Positions 1 through 10,200 of a stretch of DNA of 64,000 nucleotides are shown here, piece by piece. Within the stretch, counting starts at the first letter, position 1, and each line of letters begins with the position of its first letter. Under the pieces are notes generated by a model. It was not told where the DNA came from. It saw only the letters and a list, made by a program, of their open reading frames with translations, and made no database searches. Origin of the DNA: Pseudorhizobium flavum (lineage in GTDB: Bacteria > Pseudomonadota > Alphaproteobacteria > Rhizobiales > Rhizobiaceae); the NCBI RefSeq assembly GCF_902502825.2, contig NZ_LR723671.1, positions 124,001 to 188,000 of the forward strand, given 5' to 3'. A program made the translations under genes and the position numbers.

Positions 1-142
1 GACGCAATCGATTCATTTCCGTGATGTGGAGGCGCTAGCGAGTTTGGGCGGTCCGCCTTCGGCGTACGGCTCTATTCGCCGAAGCGAACGAAGCCCGCGC
101 GCAGTCTTCGCCCATCTGGGTCACGATCCTCCCGCAATATAG
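1..142. other. Window edge, no gene recognised
   Basis: No convincing reading frame was seen. It lies downstream of the minus-strand Hachiman operon. An inverted repeat with arms cttcggcg (57-64) and cgccgaag (77-84) has a 12-nt spacer. It could end the operon transcript, but there is no T-run, so a terminator call is not supported. Confidence 0.4.
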
Positions 143-880
143 CTACCGGAATCGTAGCGGTCGTCTCACGATCGGGACCGATGACGTGCTGATTGGTGGA
201 CGTGCTTTACCAATGATCCTGAGAACAGCCAGGCCATGATGGAAGTTGAGAAACTCTCGCGCCACCTCATCATCTGCGAAATGCGTTGAGATCTGAGCAT
301 CGGCGGATGCCGTGAGGATCCCCGTTGGAACTTCTCCATGCCATCCTTTCAGCTTCCGAAACTCCTTCACAATCACACCAAAGGGCGGATGTGCGTGACT
401 GAGCTGTGCTTCGCTGTATCCGACAAGGTTCCCTGTAATGTCGCACGCGATCAAGCCGTCCGGCCCCGCAAAATGGTCAAACTGCCTCTGCTTCATAGCC
501 AGCAAGTCACGTGACACCGCATTGTGGCATGCCACCGAGAAATCTTCCGCATCGCTCTTTGGACGGCCTGCAACTGCCTGCACATAACTGAAGTCTGTGG
601 GAGTATTGTCGACTCGAATGACCCAGAACCCGGGGCTCGACCATCCATCCCCCCTATTCAAGCGCCGCTCAAATCGCTCGATGCCGGCTCCGATCTTCGA
701 CGGGCCATCGGAAACGAGCAGATCGAAGCGCTCAAGCAAGGCAGAGAGATCGCTGTGGTCCTGATAGTCCGATATGTGATCCCCGTCGTTATAGCGTGCC
801 AGCATTTCCCGGAAATGCTGTTCTGCAGCCTTTTTGCTGTTGAAAACCTGGCCGTTGGTGAGCTCAACCGGTTTTGCCAT
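143..880 (-). CDS. DCL/DUF3223-family protein, third gene of the Hachiman operon
   Basis: A 245-aa protein. Its first ~60 residues (FNSKKAAEQHFREML, then an acidic stretch and SALLERFD) resemble the DCL/DUF3223 domain, a small domain named after a plant chloroplast protein that also occurs in bacterial proteins of unknown activity. The remaining ~180 residues match nothing I recognise; a DxxGNLVGYSEAQLSHAHPPF stretch near residue 150 may be the core of a second domain. The start codon follows the stop of hamB directly (TAG then ATG, with GGAGG just upstream), so the gene is almost certainly translated with hamB. That coupling suggests an accessory role in the defence operon, but the canonical Hachiman system needs only hamA and hamB, so this role is inference. 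It could also be a passenger. Confidence 0.7.
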   Translation of the reverse strand: MAKPVELTNGQVFNSKKAAEQHFREMLARYNDGDHISDYQDHSDLSALLERFDLLVSDGPSKIGAGIERFERRLNRGDGWSSPGFWVIRVDNTPTDFSYVQAVAGRPKSDAEDFSVACHNAVSRDLLAMKQRQFDHFAGPDGLIACDITGNLVGYSEAQLSHAHPPFGVIVKEFRKLKGWHGEVPTGILTASADAQISTHFADDEVAREFLNFHHGLAVLRIIGKARPPISTSSVPIVRRPLRFR

Positions 881-3487
881 CTATTCCTCCCCCAATGCCG
901 CCCTACTCAACACTTTTTCGCGGATTTCGCGGATCACGATGGATGGAAGACCGAGGGCATCCAGCCGGTCGCGTCGATCTACCACCCATTGAATGCAGGC
1001 TGCCTCATCCAGCTGATCCAATGCGACAATCTCATACAGCGCCACCGCGCCTATGCGTGACATGCCCAGTTCCATTAAGGAGCGAAGGGTGACGGTGCTG
1101 ACGCCGAATTCCAGTGCAACGCCGATATCGAGGTCCTGGTCTATAAGGTCATCCCGACCTATGGCCCTCAAGTGTTGGTTCAGAACGTCGACATAGGCCG
1201 AAAAATAGCGAGGCGCCAGAAAGCGGGCCGTGCCTTCGATCATCTCAAGCGTGCTGCGGATGACACTGGCTGTGTCGACCTCGCCGTCGCGCCGTTGGAG
1301 ATACTCCAGACGCCTGCGGATAATCGTAGGCAAGGAGAAGCCCTTGAGCCACTGCAGCACCGTTAGGGAATGAAGCGGGATCAAGGTCTTCGGCACGAAA
1401 ACGGTCAAGACATTCTCGTTGATCCGTTCCATCATGTTTGAGAAACGCTGATACGCGTCGTCGCTCTCCGAAGGCGCAGCCAAGAGATCTTCCGGCGACC
1501 CCTCATAGGCCCGAAAATAGGTCAAAAGGCTTTGCAGCCCGATCAGGCTGACTCCTGGATTTCTAGCGCCAACATCAGCAGCGAGGTCGAGGCCATCGGT
1601 TGCTTTTGCGAGTACCTGTTCGAGCTGTTGCAAATTCCCCGGAGACTGCCGCTTGGCCCATGGCGCGGCCGTCAGAGACCGGTCACGGACATAAGCTGTC
1701 ATAAGATAGGCGCTCACCTGCTCGAAGGCCCGGACCTGGTCAGGATCGATGTCCACGCCTAGGGGGCGCCGTTCAATATAGGCAGTCAGTTCGTCGAGTT
1801 TCGACAACGCAGTGTCGGTTTCCCTCCGTATTGGATACCGGGTACGTTGGGGAACACCGGACGGCCATGCCTTTTCGTCCGACGCGTCGATGCAGATGAT
1901 GTTGCCCTGAAATTCATCGCCCCATCGGCCCGCTCGGCCGGCAAGATTCCAGAAATCCTGCGGCTCCATCGGCGTCTTCTTTCCCTTGCGGGGTCCGCGA
2001 ACCACGATCGTCCTGCAAGAGAGATTGACGCCCTCAATGAGCGTGGACGTACAGACGAGGAATTTCAGCTTTCCCGTCTTGAACAGGCGCTCGACTTCCA
2101 GGCGGATCAGCGAGGGCATGTTTCCGTAATGGAACGCGACCCCGGCCTCTACCAACGGTCCGAGGCTATAGCTTCTATGCACACATTTCCGGGCCAAGTC
2201 GGAAAGGTCGGCCAGTTCCTGGTCGATCCCCTTTGCTTTCGGCAGCAACTGACTGATGAGCTCGGCGACATGTTCAGCCTCCGCCGCTCCATTGGTGTAG
2301 ACCAGCGTACCGCCCCGCTCACCGATCGCTGCTGCTATGAAGGCAAGCCTTTTCGACAATGAACCCGGCTTGCTCGCGAGTGTTAGCGTTCCGAGAGGCA
2401 GATATTCCTCATTGTGACGGAACTTCAGCGCCCATTTGAGAGGCTTTGCCGGGACCTGATGCGCGACCACGATGTTTTGCAAGACGGTCGCCACATCACT
2501 GTCGATCGGTATGGTCGGCGTCGTCTCGGGCGCGTCGTCTAGCAGGACTTCAGGATTCTGCGTTGCTGGACTTACAAACGTGACACGCATATTCGGGCTT
2601 GATCGGAGAAGCCGCTCGATAGCGTCCTGAAGGATGACACCGCGCTGCGGATCACCAATCTTGTGTGCCTCATCCACGACGACGAGATCGATGTCGACAT
2701 GCTCGTGCAAAAGATTGGCCAGAAGGTGTAATCGCTCTTGAGTGAAGACAAACACACATCGCTTGCCGGATTTCTCCGCAGCGGCATATTTCTGTGCGGA
2801 GGGAAGCGACGAGATCTCGATGTCGAGCCCGGACTGCGCGGCAACCTCCGCCAGCGACGCCTCGATCTCCGAGACGAGTGCGCGTGTCGGTGCGAGATAG
2901 ACCGCCCGCTTTATCTTTTCAGTCGCGATGCAATCGACGAGCCATTTCAATACGAGGAAGGTCTTGCCAGATGCGGTGGGAGCAGAAGCAGAAAGCCAGG
3001 CCCGCTCCTGATCAGCAGCTCGCCAAAATTCGAGCTGAAACTCGTTGACAGGAAGACGCTCCCCCGTCGCTTCCAGCAGGATGGAATTCTCGAGTTGCTT
3101 GCGCTGGTCCTCGATCCGAAGTGCGACGCCCAGCCGCGCTTCCAGATCGGGCTTCAATCGCCCGCGCTTTTCGGCGAGCGTCACCGAGCGGCGATTTGAA
3201 AGCTTGTCGAACAGCACTGCGGCTGCATCGCGAACCGGGTCTGACGTAGGTAGCAGCATCGCGCCGGTGGCTATACGCAGACTTGCCTCGCGATGCAGCC
3301 GCTTCTTTGAACGTGCAAGGATGCTCGCACCAAAGAGGAGGCGCGGCCAATCAAACTTGACTTCCGCTAAGGTGGGTTCCTGGGCAACGTTGTCTAGTTC
3401 CAGAAGTGTGGTGACCATGCCGAGCTGCTGCAACTCGACCCGCAATGATGTGTCGTAAAGCCAATCCTGGAGTTCTGCTTCAGACAT
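881..3487 (-). CDS. hamB: HamB, Hachiman defence DEAD/DEAH-box helicase
   Basis: An 868-aa superfamily 2 helicase. Motif I APTASGKT is at about 169-176, a Ia-like LAPTRAL follows at ~199-205, motif II DEAH is at 272-275, and the motif VI region reads NLAGRAGRWG. An N-terminal ~150-residue extension and a long C-terminal region flank the core, as in HamB/Ski2-like helicases. Known Hachiman biology: HamB senses aberrant DNA and holds the HamA nuclease in check until infection, when HamA is released to degrade DNA. Here the start codon shares one base with the hamA stop (TAATG), and a third gene follows without a gap. Assignment as HamB rests mainly on the adjacent DUF1837 gene; the helicase alone would be less specific. 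Confidence 0.9.
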   Translation of the reverse strand: MSEAELQDWLYDTSLRVELQQLGMVTTLLELDNVAQEPTLAEVKFDWPRLLFGASILARSKKRLHREASLRIATGAMLLPTSDPVRDAAAVLFDKLSNRRSVTLAEKRGRLKPDLEARLGVALRIEDQRKQLENSILLEATGERLPVNEFQLEFWRAADQERAWLSASAPTASGKTFLVLKWLVDCIATEKIKRAVYLAPTRALVSEIEASLAEVAAQSGLDIEISSLPSAQKYAAAEKSGKRCVFVFTQERLHLLANLLHEHVDIDLVVVDEAHKIGDPQRGVILQDAIERLLRSSPNMRVTFVSPATQNPEVLLDDAPETTPTIPIDSDVATVLQNIVVAHQVPAKPLKWALKFRHNEEYLPLGTLTLASKPGSLSKRLAFIAAAIGERGGTLVYTNGAAEAEHVAELISQLLPKAKGIDQELADLSDLARKCVHRSYSLGPLVEAGVAFHYGNMPSLIRLEVERLFKTGKLKFLVCTSTLIEGVNLSCRTIVVRGPRKGKKTPMEPQDFWNLAGRAGRWGDEFQGNIICIDASDEKAWPSGVPQRTRYPIRRETDTALSKLDELTAYIERRPLGVDIDPDQVRAFEQVSAYLMTAYVRDRSLTAAPWAKRQSPGNLQQLEQVLAKATDGLDLAADVGARNPGVSLIGLQSLLTYFRAYEGSPEDLLAAPSESDDAYQRFSNMMERINENVLTVFVPKTLIPLHSLTVLQWLKGFSLPTIIRRRLEYLQRRDGEVDTASVIRSTLEMIEGTARFLAPRYFSAYVDVLNQHLRAIGRDDLIDQDLDIGVALEFGVSTVTLRSLMELGMSRIGAVALYEIVALDQLDEAACIQWVVDRRDRLDALGLPSIVIREIREKVLSRAALGEE

Positions 3488-4428
3488 TAACGCCCCATCG
3501 CGTCGAGGAACGCTTCTCTGAATTTGTCGACGGAAGGAAGCGGCAGGCAGAGGAAGTGGATATCAAAATGCTGAAGCTTCTCCTCGGTCAGTCTTCGACC
3601 GACGGATGCGGACCATCCCTCAAGTCCTTTCTTCGCTGCAGCCACCATATCGTCCAACACACCCTGCCCATCATCGGCAGGATAGAACTCGGCATCGAAG
3701 CCGACCAACGCTACGCCGCAATACTCAACCCTGTTCGACATGGGCGAGCTCGTGTCGAAGAAGCGGCGGAAAGCTGCTGACAATTCCGGATCGCCCAGAT
3801 CTGCCTTATCGCTCAAAAGCACTAGATCTCGCTCACGTGATGAATCGAGATGATCTTCTTCGATTAGAAATGGAGCCAGCGAGCTGAGGCAGTCCCGGAT
3901 CGCATCAGTCGGATCCTTGTAGACTTTGGACTCGCCCCAGAACAGTTTCAGCTTACCGTCGTCCGAGACCGATGCGTAGACACCGTCTGCACCGTGATAG
4001 TGCATACGACTATCGGTCTTGAGGTCCATCTTACAGAGAACATGTGGGATGCCCAAGAAGCGCTCCGCCAGAAGAAATAGAAGCATTTCTCCGCCCTCGC
4101 CAGTCTTGGCGAGATCGGTGAACACGGCTCTTGCTTTTTCATGGAGAGCTGCGACGGCAGATGTGGAGTGAAACTTTGCATCCCGCTGCCTGGCCTCTTC
4201 GATGCGAGTCCGGGGAATGGCATAGTCTGCAGCAGCGTGGCGCATGAATTCCGTCAGCCGCCTTATTTTGACCTTGCCGTTTCCGTCGGTCGTGAGGCAA
4301 TGACAGTATACCGTGACCTTGTGCCCATCGATTACGATGTCGCGCTCGACCAAGTGTAAGTGCACACCCAACTCGTCCGGATCACCCGACAAAATTGCGT
4401 CGAGCTCTGCACTGGTGATTTCTGCCAT
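3487..4428 (-). CDS. hamA: HamA, Hachiman effector nuclease (DUF1837)
   Basis: A 313-aa DUF1837 protein. The family core is clear: GGEMLLFLLAERFLGIPHV around E114, LKTDSRMHYHGADGVY ending in D148, then WGESK with E166 and K168. This gives the E...D...ExK pattern of a PD-(D/E)xK nuclease, so the active site looks intact. In characterised Hachiman systems HamA is the DNA-degrading effector and forms a complex with HamB. It is the first gene of the minus-strand operon hamA-hamB-DCL. The 84-bp gap upstream of its start, shared with the end of traG, is AT-rich (aattgcaattatattgcgaat) and probably holds the promoter. Its place beside traG suggests that the defence operon was inserted at the end of the transfer operon. 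Confidence 0.92.
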   Translation of the reverse strand: MAEITSAELDAILSGDPDELGVHLHLVERDIVIDGHKVTVYCHCLTTDGNGKVKIRRLTEFMRHAAADYAIPRTRIEEARQRDAKFHSTSAVAALHEKARAVFTDLAKTGEGGEMLLFLLAERFLGIPHVLCKMDLKTDSRMHYHGADGVYASVSDDGKLKLFWGESKVYKDPTDAIRDCLSSLAPFLIEEDHLDSSRERDLVLLSDKADLGDPELSAAFRRFFDTSSPMSNRVEYCGVALVGFDAEFYPADDGQGVLDDMVAAAKKGLEGWSASVGRRLTEEKLQHFDIHFLCLPLPSVDKFREAFLDAMGR

Positions 4429-4512
4429 GTCCCCGCAGCCCTAGAGAATCAATTGCAATTATATTGCGAATCAATCTGTAGAGCTGCAAGCGGAGAGCGT
4501 TGTAAGTCCAGG

Positions 4513-6465
4513 TTATTCCTGTGAAGGTTCTTTCTCAAAGCTTGGCGTTCTCTTTGGTTCGTTGAACCGATTTTGTTGAACGCAACATTTCATGTCCTGG
4601 CGCCGAAACCAGATGGCGCGCCCGCACCTGAGTGGCGGGTTGCCAGCCGTGAAGACGATCTGCTCGTCCGCCCTCATCCGCAGCACTTCGTGCGGCTGGA
4701 CTAGCGGCCGGGCGGCCAACTGCTTTGACCGGGTCCGCGACGATCCGCGCGACTGGAAGCTTCGGCTGACCTGATCGATTTCGACCGTCGTCATGCCGCA
4801 GCGACGCGAGATATAGTCTGCGGTTTCCGGATCGTTGATGGCGGCAAAGCTGATCCAGCTCGCGCTTTCGAACCACTTGCTGGACGCGTCGCGCCCGCCA
4901 TAGGTTTCGCGCAACTGGCCGATCGACTGATAGATCATCGTCAGCGTGATACCGTACTTCCGACCGGCGTCACGCGCTGTCTCCAGAATCCGCATGTATC
5001 CGAGGCGGGCAACCTCATCGAGCAGGAACAAGGCGCGACCTTCCATGGCGCCATCGCGATTGTAGATCGCGTTCAGAAACGAGCCGATCACGACGCGCGC
5101 CAACCCGGCATGGGTCTCCAGTGTTTTCAGGTCGATGTTGATGAACACGTCGGTCTTCCCCGACGCGATGTCCTCCGTGCGAAATGTCGAGCCCGAGACC
5201 AGCGCCGCATAGTGCTGGTAAGAAAGCCAGTGTGTTTCCTTGATGGCGTTGGCGTAGACACCGGAGAAGGTTTCCGGCGTCATGTTGACGAAGGCGGCGA
5301 CGTTCTCTTTCACGAAATCGGATTCCGAATTGTCGTAGATATCCTGCAGGCGCTGTCGCAGTTTCGGCTCGGGCTCTGACAGATTGCTGCGTACCTGGCG
5401 CAGCGTCTGCTGCTCCTTCGGCGTATGACCGGACAGGCAGACGTCGGCGATGATTGCGGTCAGGAGCTGCAAGCCTGAGGCACGAAAGAAATCGTCTCGT
5501 ACCCCGCTCACGCGACCACTATCGCTCATGATCCATGATGCGACCGAGGCGATATCCTCCTCTTTGGTGCCGCCATACTGGCCGACCCAGTCGAGGGCGT
5601 TGAAGCCCGTCGCGGGCTTACGCGGATCGAGGATCCTGACACGCCGGCCCGCCTCTTCACGATGTTTCGAGACCATGGGCGCGACCTCGTTCGACGGATC
5701 GAGAACGATGAGCGATCCGCCCCATTTCAGAGCAGTCGGGATCGTCACCGAGGTGGTTTTAAGACCGCCCGATCCAGCGAAGACGATACCATGCGAGGAG
5801 CCGAACGATCCGTGGAAACAAAGCAGGGGAGACTTGCCACCTGCACCCCAGGTCTCGGTGGTATCGGCACGGAAAGAGATGCCGGCAACACTGTCACGGT
5901 CGACGCGATACCGCTCACCGACGACGATGCCGCCTGTCGTCGGGAACAGCTTTTCGGCTTCGGCAAGTGTCATCCAGTCGGCCTCGCCGTGCAAGGCGCG
6001 TTTGCCAAAGATGCGCTTCGGTGTAGCCCGCGCAAATGCGGCGTTGCCGGCCATCGCCACCCGAACTGCAAAGCAGCCTGACATCAGTGCAGCGGCCGTG
6101 CCGATCATGGTCGAGGGATCGAGATAGGATAGCGCGGACTTTCCGGCTGGGACCTGGGGTGAGAGCACTGCCAAGCGTATTCCTTCCCGCAAGCACGCCA
6201 TTAGGATCACCACCGCATTGCCGATAGCAGCCCCAACGCCGGCAGCGCGAATGCTTGCCGATCCGGCCGTTGCGAAGAGGAAAATCAGCCCGAGCGCAGC
6301 CGCCACCATGTAGGGTGCGGCGACCCCTACCCGTCCAAGAGTAAGCCTTGCCACTTCGGTCCTTCCCAACCCGGCCAGCCATGTCTCGATGCCGGTCATC
6401 GTAAACAGAGTCCCGATCATCACGGCAACAGGCAGAACGAAGAGAACGACCCTATTCGCCTTCAT
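4513..6465 (-). CDS. traG: TraG, type IV coupling protein (VirD4 family)
   Basis: A 650-aa inner-membrane ATPase that links the relaxosome to the Trb mating channel. Hydrophobic segments occur near residues 5-25, 50-70, 80-100 and 118-138, followed by the cytoplasmic ATPase. Its Walker A is GSGGLKTTS (~231-239) and Walker B is [12 protein letters not shown] (~475-485). Size and sequence match Ti-plasmid TraG. It overlaps the end of traD by 14 bp and is the last gene of the traC-traD-traG transcript that leaves the oriT region leftwards. The gene appears intact, with a Lys/Arg-rich tail. Confidence 0.96.
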   Translation of the reverse strand: MKANRVVLFVLPVAVMIGTLFTMTGIETWLAGLGRTEVARLTLGRVGVAAPYMVAAALGLIFLFATAGSASIRAAGVGAAIGNAVVILMACLREGIRLAVLSPQVPAGKSALSYLDPSTMIGTAAALMSGCFAVRVAMAGNAAFARATPKRIFGKRALHGEADWMTLAEAEKLFPTTGGIVVGERYRVDRDSVAGISFRADTTETWGAGGKSPLLCFHGSFGSSHGIVFAGSGGLKTTSVTIPTALKWGGSLIVLDPSNEVAPMVSKHREEAGRRVRILDPRKPATGFNALDWVGQYGGTKEEDIASVASWIMSDSGRVSGVRDDFFRASGLQLLTAIIADVCLSGHTPKEQQTLRQVRSNLSEPEPKLRQRLQDIYDNSESDFVKENVAAFVNMTPETFSGVYANAIKETHWLSYQHYAALVSGSTFRTEDIASGKTDVFINIDLKTLETHAGLARVVIGSFLNAIYNRDGAMEGRALFLLDEVARLGYMRILETARDAGRKYGITLTMIYQSIGQLRETYGGRDASSKWFESASWISFAAINDPETADYISRRCGMTTVEIDQVSRSFQSRGSSRTRSKQLAARPLVQPHEVLRMRADEQIVFTAGNPPLRCGRAIWFRRQDMKCCVQQNRFNEPKRTPSFEKEPSQE

Positions 6466-6667
6466 TGCCGAATGCCTCCGCTCCGATCGCCGTCAATCGT
6501 GTTCGCTCCTTTTCGTCGGACCTCAACCGCTTTCGCAGGTCGATCAAGGCGCCGAACAAAAGCGCTCGCTTCTCGAAGCGTAGGCCTGCTTTGACGATCA
6601 GGCCGCCGAGTTCGATCTTGTCGCGCGTATCCTTCTTCCGGGCATCGGACGTTGCGTTCCTACTCAT
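6452..6667 (-). CDS. traD: TraD, conjugal transfer accessory protein
   Basis: A 71-aa protein starting [17 protein letters not shown], with the family core [13 protein letters not shown]. The frame is open further upstream, but this ATG lies 5 nt after the traC stop and gives the usual TraD length of about 70 residues, so I chose it. TraD is a small protein encoded between TraC and the coupling protein on Ti-like plasmids; it contributes to DNA processing, though its exact role is poorly defined. Its end overlaps traG by 14 bp, consistent with coupled translation. Confidence 0.9.
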   Translation of the reverse strand: MSRNATSDARKKDTRDKIELGGLIVKAGLRFEKRALLFGALIDLRKRLRSDEKERTRLTAIGAEAFGNEGE

Positions 6668-6671
6668 CCTT

Positions 6672-6968
6672 TCAAGCCTCGCGATCGCTGCCCGAAGTCG
6701 CGCCAGACGTGAGCGTTTCGGAATGCCCGCTGCCCGTGCCGCTTTCCCCTGCCCCTTTCCGTCCGCTCGTGCCGGACTTGCCTCCGCGAAAGCGTTTTCC
6801 CAGTTCCTCGAATGCCGCCTGAAGCTCAGTCTCCTCGATGTCGATCTCGCCGAGGCCTGCGCGAAGCGCGATGCGACCGATACGCTCGGCCTCTCTCGTT
6901 TCCGCATGCTTGAGCTGTTCCTGGAGCTTGGCGATTTCTTCGCGGATCTTGGAGGAAGGTTTCTTCAT
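6672..6968 (-). CDS. traC: TraC, oriT-processing accessory protein
   Basis: A 98-aa protein, the usual TraC length. The first half is a charged helix ([20 protein letters not shown]) likely to form a coiled coil. The second half is Gly/Ser/Lys-rich and looks disordered. On Ti-type plasmids TraC works with TraA at oriT and is the first gene of the leftward traC-traD-traG operon. It is divergent from traA across the oriT region. The start codon at 6968 is the first in frame, and the intergenic region begins immediately after it. Confidence 0.93.
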   Translation of the reverse strand: MKKPSSKIREEIAKLQEQLKHAETREAERIGRIALRAGLGEIDIEETELQAAFEELGKRFRGGKSGTSGRKGAGESGTGSGHSETLTSGATSGSDREA

Positions 6969-7022
6969 CTCTGGATTGTCCTCTGATGCTGCTTGTCGTG
7001 GTTCACGCAGCCAGAGTCGTTC

Positions 7023-7040
7023 AGATCGGCGTGCCGATCT
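7023..7040. promoter_or_regulatory. 18-bp palindrome in the traC-traA control region
   Basis: Arms agatcggc and gccgatct are perfectly complementary around a 2-nt centre (gt). The size matches a TraR tra box, but the sequence is unlike the Ti box. It lies 55 bp upstream of the traC start and next to the box at 7042-7057. It may be an operator or an oriT-proximal binding site. Confidence 0.45.
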
Positions 7041-7041
7041 A

Positions 7042-7057
7042 CTAACAGAAATGCGAG
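7042..7057. promoter_or_regulatory. Putative TraR box (CTAACAGAAATGCGAG)
   Basis: It fits CTNNCA-N4-TGNNAG, the pattern of the two boxes between traI and repA, and the CT-N12-AG form of many LuxR-family boxes. Its position between the divergent traC and traA operons is where Ti plasmids carry a tra box. Three occurrences at the expected promoters make a TraR site likely, though binding is inferred. Confidence 0.55.
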
Positions 7058-7077
7058 TAGGCGGAGCCTACGCTTTT
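7053..7077 (+). terminator. Hairpin followed by TTTT between traC and the oriT core
   Basis: Arms gtaggc (7057-7062) and gcctac (7066-7071) around gga, followed by gcttttg. It could be a weak rightward terminator or, more likely, one of the inverted repeats typical of an oriT region. It overlaps the end of the putative TraR box. Confidence 0.3.
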
Positions 7078-7090
7078 GAGCATCATCCCG

Positions 7091-7143
7091 TCCGTTCGCA
7101 AGAACGGATCCGAAGGGCGCAATTATACGTCGCTGATGCGACG
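7091..7143. other. oriT: oriT core with RSF1010/Ti-like nick region
   Basis: Read on the minus strand, the sequence at 7123-7112 is aattgcgccctt, very close to the taagtgcgccct nick region of RSF1010/MOBQ and Ti oriTs; the nick would fall between the G and CCC. It is flanked by a perfect inverted repeat tccgttc-gcaa-gaacgga (7091-7108) on one side and cgtcgc-tgat-gcgacg (7128-7143) on the other. Location between traC and traA is the canonical one. Confidence 0.85.
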
Positions 7144-7223
7144 CTTCGCTTTTGGGCCCTGGCGGGGCCTTCCGCTCCTGACGACCGCGTTGATTTTGTT
7201 CGATCGAAGGAGCTTGCCTGGCA

Positions 7224-10200
7224 ATGGCCGTCCCGCATTTTTCAGTCAGCATCGTTGCGCGCGGCTCCGGCCGCAGCGCCGTGCTGTCGGCGGCGTATCG
7301 GCATTGCGCCAAGATGGACTACGAGCGGGAAGCCAGAACGATCGATTACACGCGCAAGCAGGGTTTGCTGCACGAGGAGTTTGTCGTTCCCGGTGACGCA
7401 CCGGAATGGCTGCAATCGTTGATTGCCGATCGGTCTGTCGCCGGCGCATCGGAAGTCTTTTGGAACAAGGTCGAGGACTTCGAGAAACGGTCGGACGCGC
7501 AGCTCGCCAAGGATGTCACCATCGCCCTGCCGATAGAGCTGTCGGCCGAACAAAATATCGACCTCGTGCGGGATTTCGTAGCGCGGCACATCACCGCCCA
7601 GGGCATGGTGGCCGATTGGGTTTTCCACGACGCGCCGGGCAATCCGCACATCCATCTGATGACGACGCTGCGACCGCTGACCGAGGAAGGTTTCGGATCG
7701 AAAAAGATCGCTGTGACTGGACCAGATGGCAAACCGCTTCGCAACGATAGCGGCAAGATCGTCTACGAGCTTTGGGCCGGTGGGATCGAGGACTTCAACG
7801 CGTTTCGCGACGGCTGGTTCGCCTGCCAGAACCGGCATCTGGCACTTGCCGGCCTCGATATCAGGATCGATGGGCGGTCCTTCGAGAAGCAGGGCATCGA
7901 TCTGACGCCGACGATCCATCTCGGCGTCGGGACGAAGGCGATCGAGCGGAAAACAGAGGGTGCTGAAGAGAAAGCTGCGCTCGAACGGCTGGAACTGCAG
8001 GAAGAGCGGCGAGCAGAGAATGCCCGTCGGATCCAGCGTAGTCCGGAGATGGTGCTTGATGTTATCACGCGGGAAAAGAGCGTGTTCGACGAACGCGACG
8101 TCGCCAAGATCCTGCATCGCTATATCGACGATGCGGGCCTCTTCCAAAGCTTGATGGCGCGCATCCTGCAGAGCCCGGAAACTCTCCGGCTCGACCGCGA
8201 GCGTTTGGACTTTGCGACCGGGGTCAGGATGCCGGCAAAGCATACGACACGCGAGCTGATCCGGCTCGAATCCGAGATGGCGAATCGAGCGATCTGGCTT
8301 TCGCAGCGGTCCTCGCATGGCGTCCGCAAGCACGTGCTCGAGGCGACGTTCGCGCGCCACGACAGGCTGTCCGACGAGCAGAAGGCGGCCATCGAACATG
8401 TGGCCGGTACTGAGCGGATTGCGGCTGTAATCGGTCGCGCCGGGGCCGGCAAGACAACGATGATGAAGGCTGCGCGCGAGGCATGGGAAGCGGCCGGCTA
8501 CCGTGTCGTCGGTGGCGCGCTCGCCGGCAAGGCGGCAGAAGGCCTGGAGAAGGAAGCGGGTATTGTCTCGCGCACGTTGTCGTCCTGGGAGCTCGGCTGG
8601 AGCCAAGGTCGCGGGAAGCTCAACGAGCGGACGGTCTTCGTGCTGGACGAGGCCGGCATGGTTTCGTCACGGCAGATGGCGACATTCGTCGAAGCCGTCA
8701 CCAAAGCCGGCGCCAAGCTCGTTCTTGTCGGCGATCCGGAACAGCTTCAGCCGATTGAAGCGGGTGCAGCCTTCCGGGCGATTGCCGATCGCATCGGCTA
8801 TGCCGAACTCGAGACGATCTATCGCCAGCGCGAGCAATGGATGCGCGACGCATCACTTGATCTCGCGCGCGGCAATATCGGGAAAGCCGTCGCAGCCTAT
8901 CAGTCGAATGGCAAAATGATTGGCTCAGAGCTGAAGGCCGATGCGGTCGCCAACCTCATCTCCGATTGGAACCGCGACTACAATCCTGCCAAGTCTACAT
9001 TGATCTTGGCGCACCTTCGCCGTGACGTCCGCATGCTGAACGAACTGGCGCGGGCCACGCTGATGGAGCGCGGCATCATCGAGCAGGGATTTGTGTTCAA
9101 GACCGCCGATGGCAACCGCAACTTTGCCGCCGGTGACCAGATTGTCTTCCTGAAGAATGAGGGATCGATCGGCGTCAAGAATGGCATGCTGGGCAAGGTA
9201 ATGGAAGCAACACCTGGTCGTATCGTCGCTGTCATCGGCGAGGGTGAGCATCTGCGCCAGGTTATCGTCGAGCAGCGCTTCTACAACAATGTTGATCATG
9301 GTTATGCCACCACGGTGCACAAGAGCCAGGGTGCGACCGTTGACCGGGTCAGGGTCCTCGCGTCCCTGTCTCTCGATCGCCACCTCATATATGTTGCGAT
9401 GACACGCCACCGCGAGGATCTCGGCGTCTATTACGGCCGCCGATCCTTCGCCAAGGCCGGCGGTCTGGTCGAGATCCTGTCGCGCAGGAATTCCAAGGAA
9501 ACGACGCTCGATTATGCCGGCGGTAGCATCTACCGCCAAGCGCTCCGCTTTGCCGAAGCGCGCGGACTTCACATCGTCAATGTTGCGAGAACCGTCGCGC
9601 GCGATCGTCTCGAATGGACGGCTCGGCAGAAGCAAAAGCTTGTCGATCTCGCCGGCCGGCTTGCAGTCCTCGGCGCCAGGCTCGGTTTCGCAACGTCGAC
9701 GGCCAGCACAATTCAAACTTCAGCAAAGGAGGCCAAGCCCATGGTGGCCGGTATCACCACATTCTCGAAATCGATCGATCAGGCAGTCGAGGACAAGCTT
9801 GCATCCGATCCGGCATTGAAGAAGCAGTGGGAGGAAGTGTCCATGCGCTTCCACCACGTTTACGCGCAGCCCGAAGCGGCGTTCAATGCGGCTAATCTCG
9901 ATGCAATGTTGAGCGATCCGGCGGCCGCGGCGAAGACGCTTTCACGTATCACTGCAGAGCCGGAAGCTTTCGGCTCCCTGAAAGGCAAGACCGGTGTCTT
10001 CGCGAGCCGTGCCGACAAATTGGACCGGGACCGGGCGCTCAAAAATGTGACGCCGCTCGCGGACAGTATCAGCGACTATCTGCGTCAACGCGGCGACGCC
10101 GAACGGAGAAATTACGCCGAGGAGTTGGCGGTGCGCAGGCAGGTTGCGCTGGAGATCCCCGCCCTCTCGTCCAATGCAAGAAGCGTGCTGGAGCGGGTGC

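Noticed and set aside
6668..6907. Longer start for traD (151 aa)
   Set aside because: The extra 80 codons lie inside traC in another frame; the ATG at 6667 gives the normal TraD.
7242..8606. Long open frame of 454 codons antisense to traA
   Set aside because: It lies entirely opposite the conserved relaxase gene, has no ribosome site or family features, and is expected from high G+C third positions.
8925..9716. 263-codon frame antisense to traA
   Set aside because: Same reason: shadow of the helicase part of traA.
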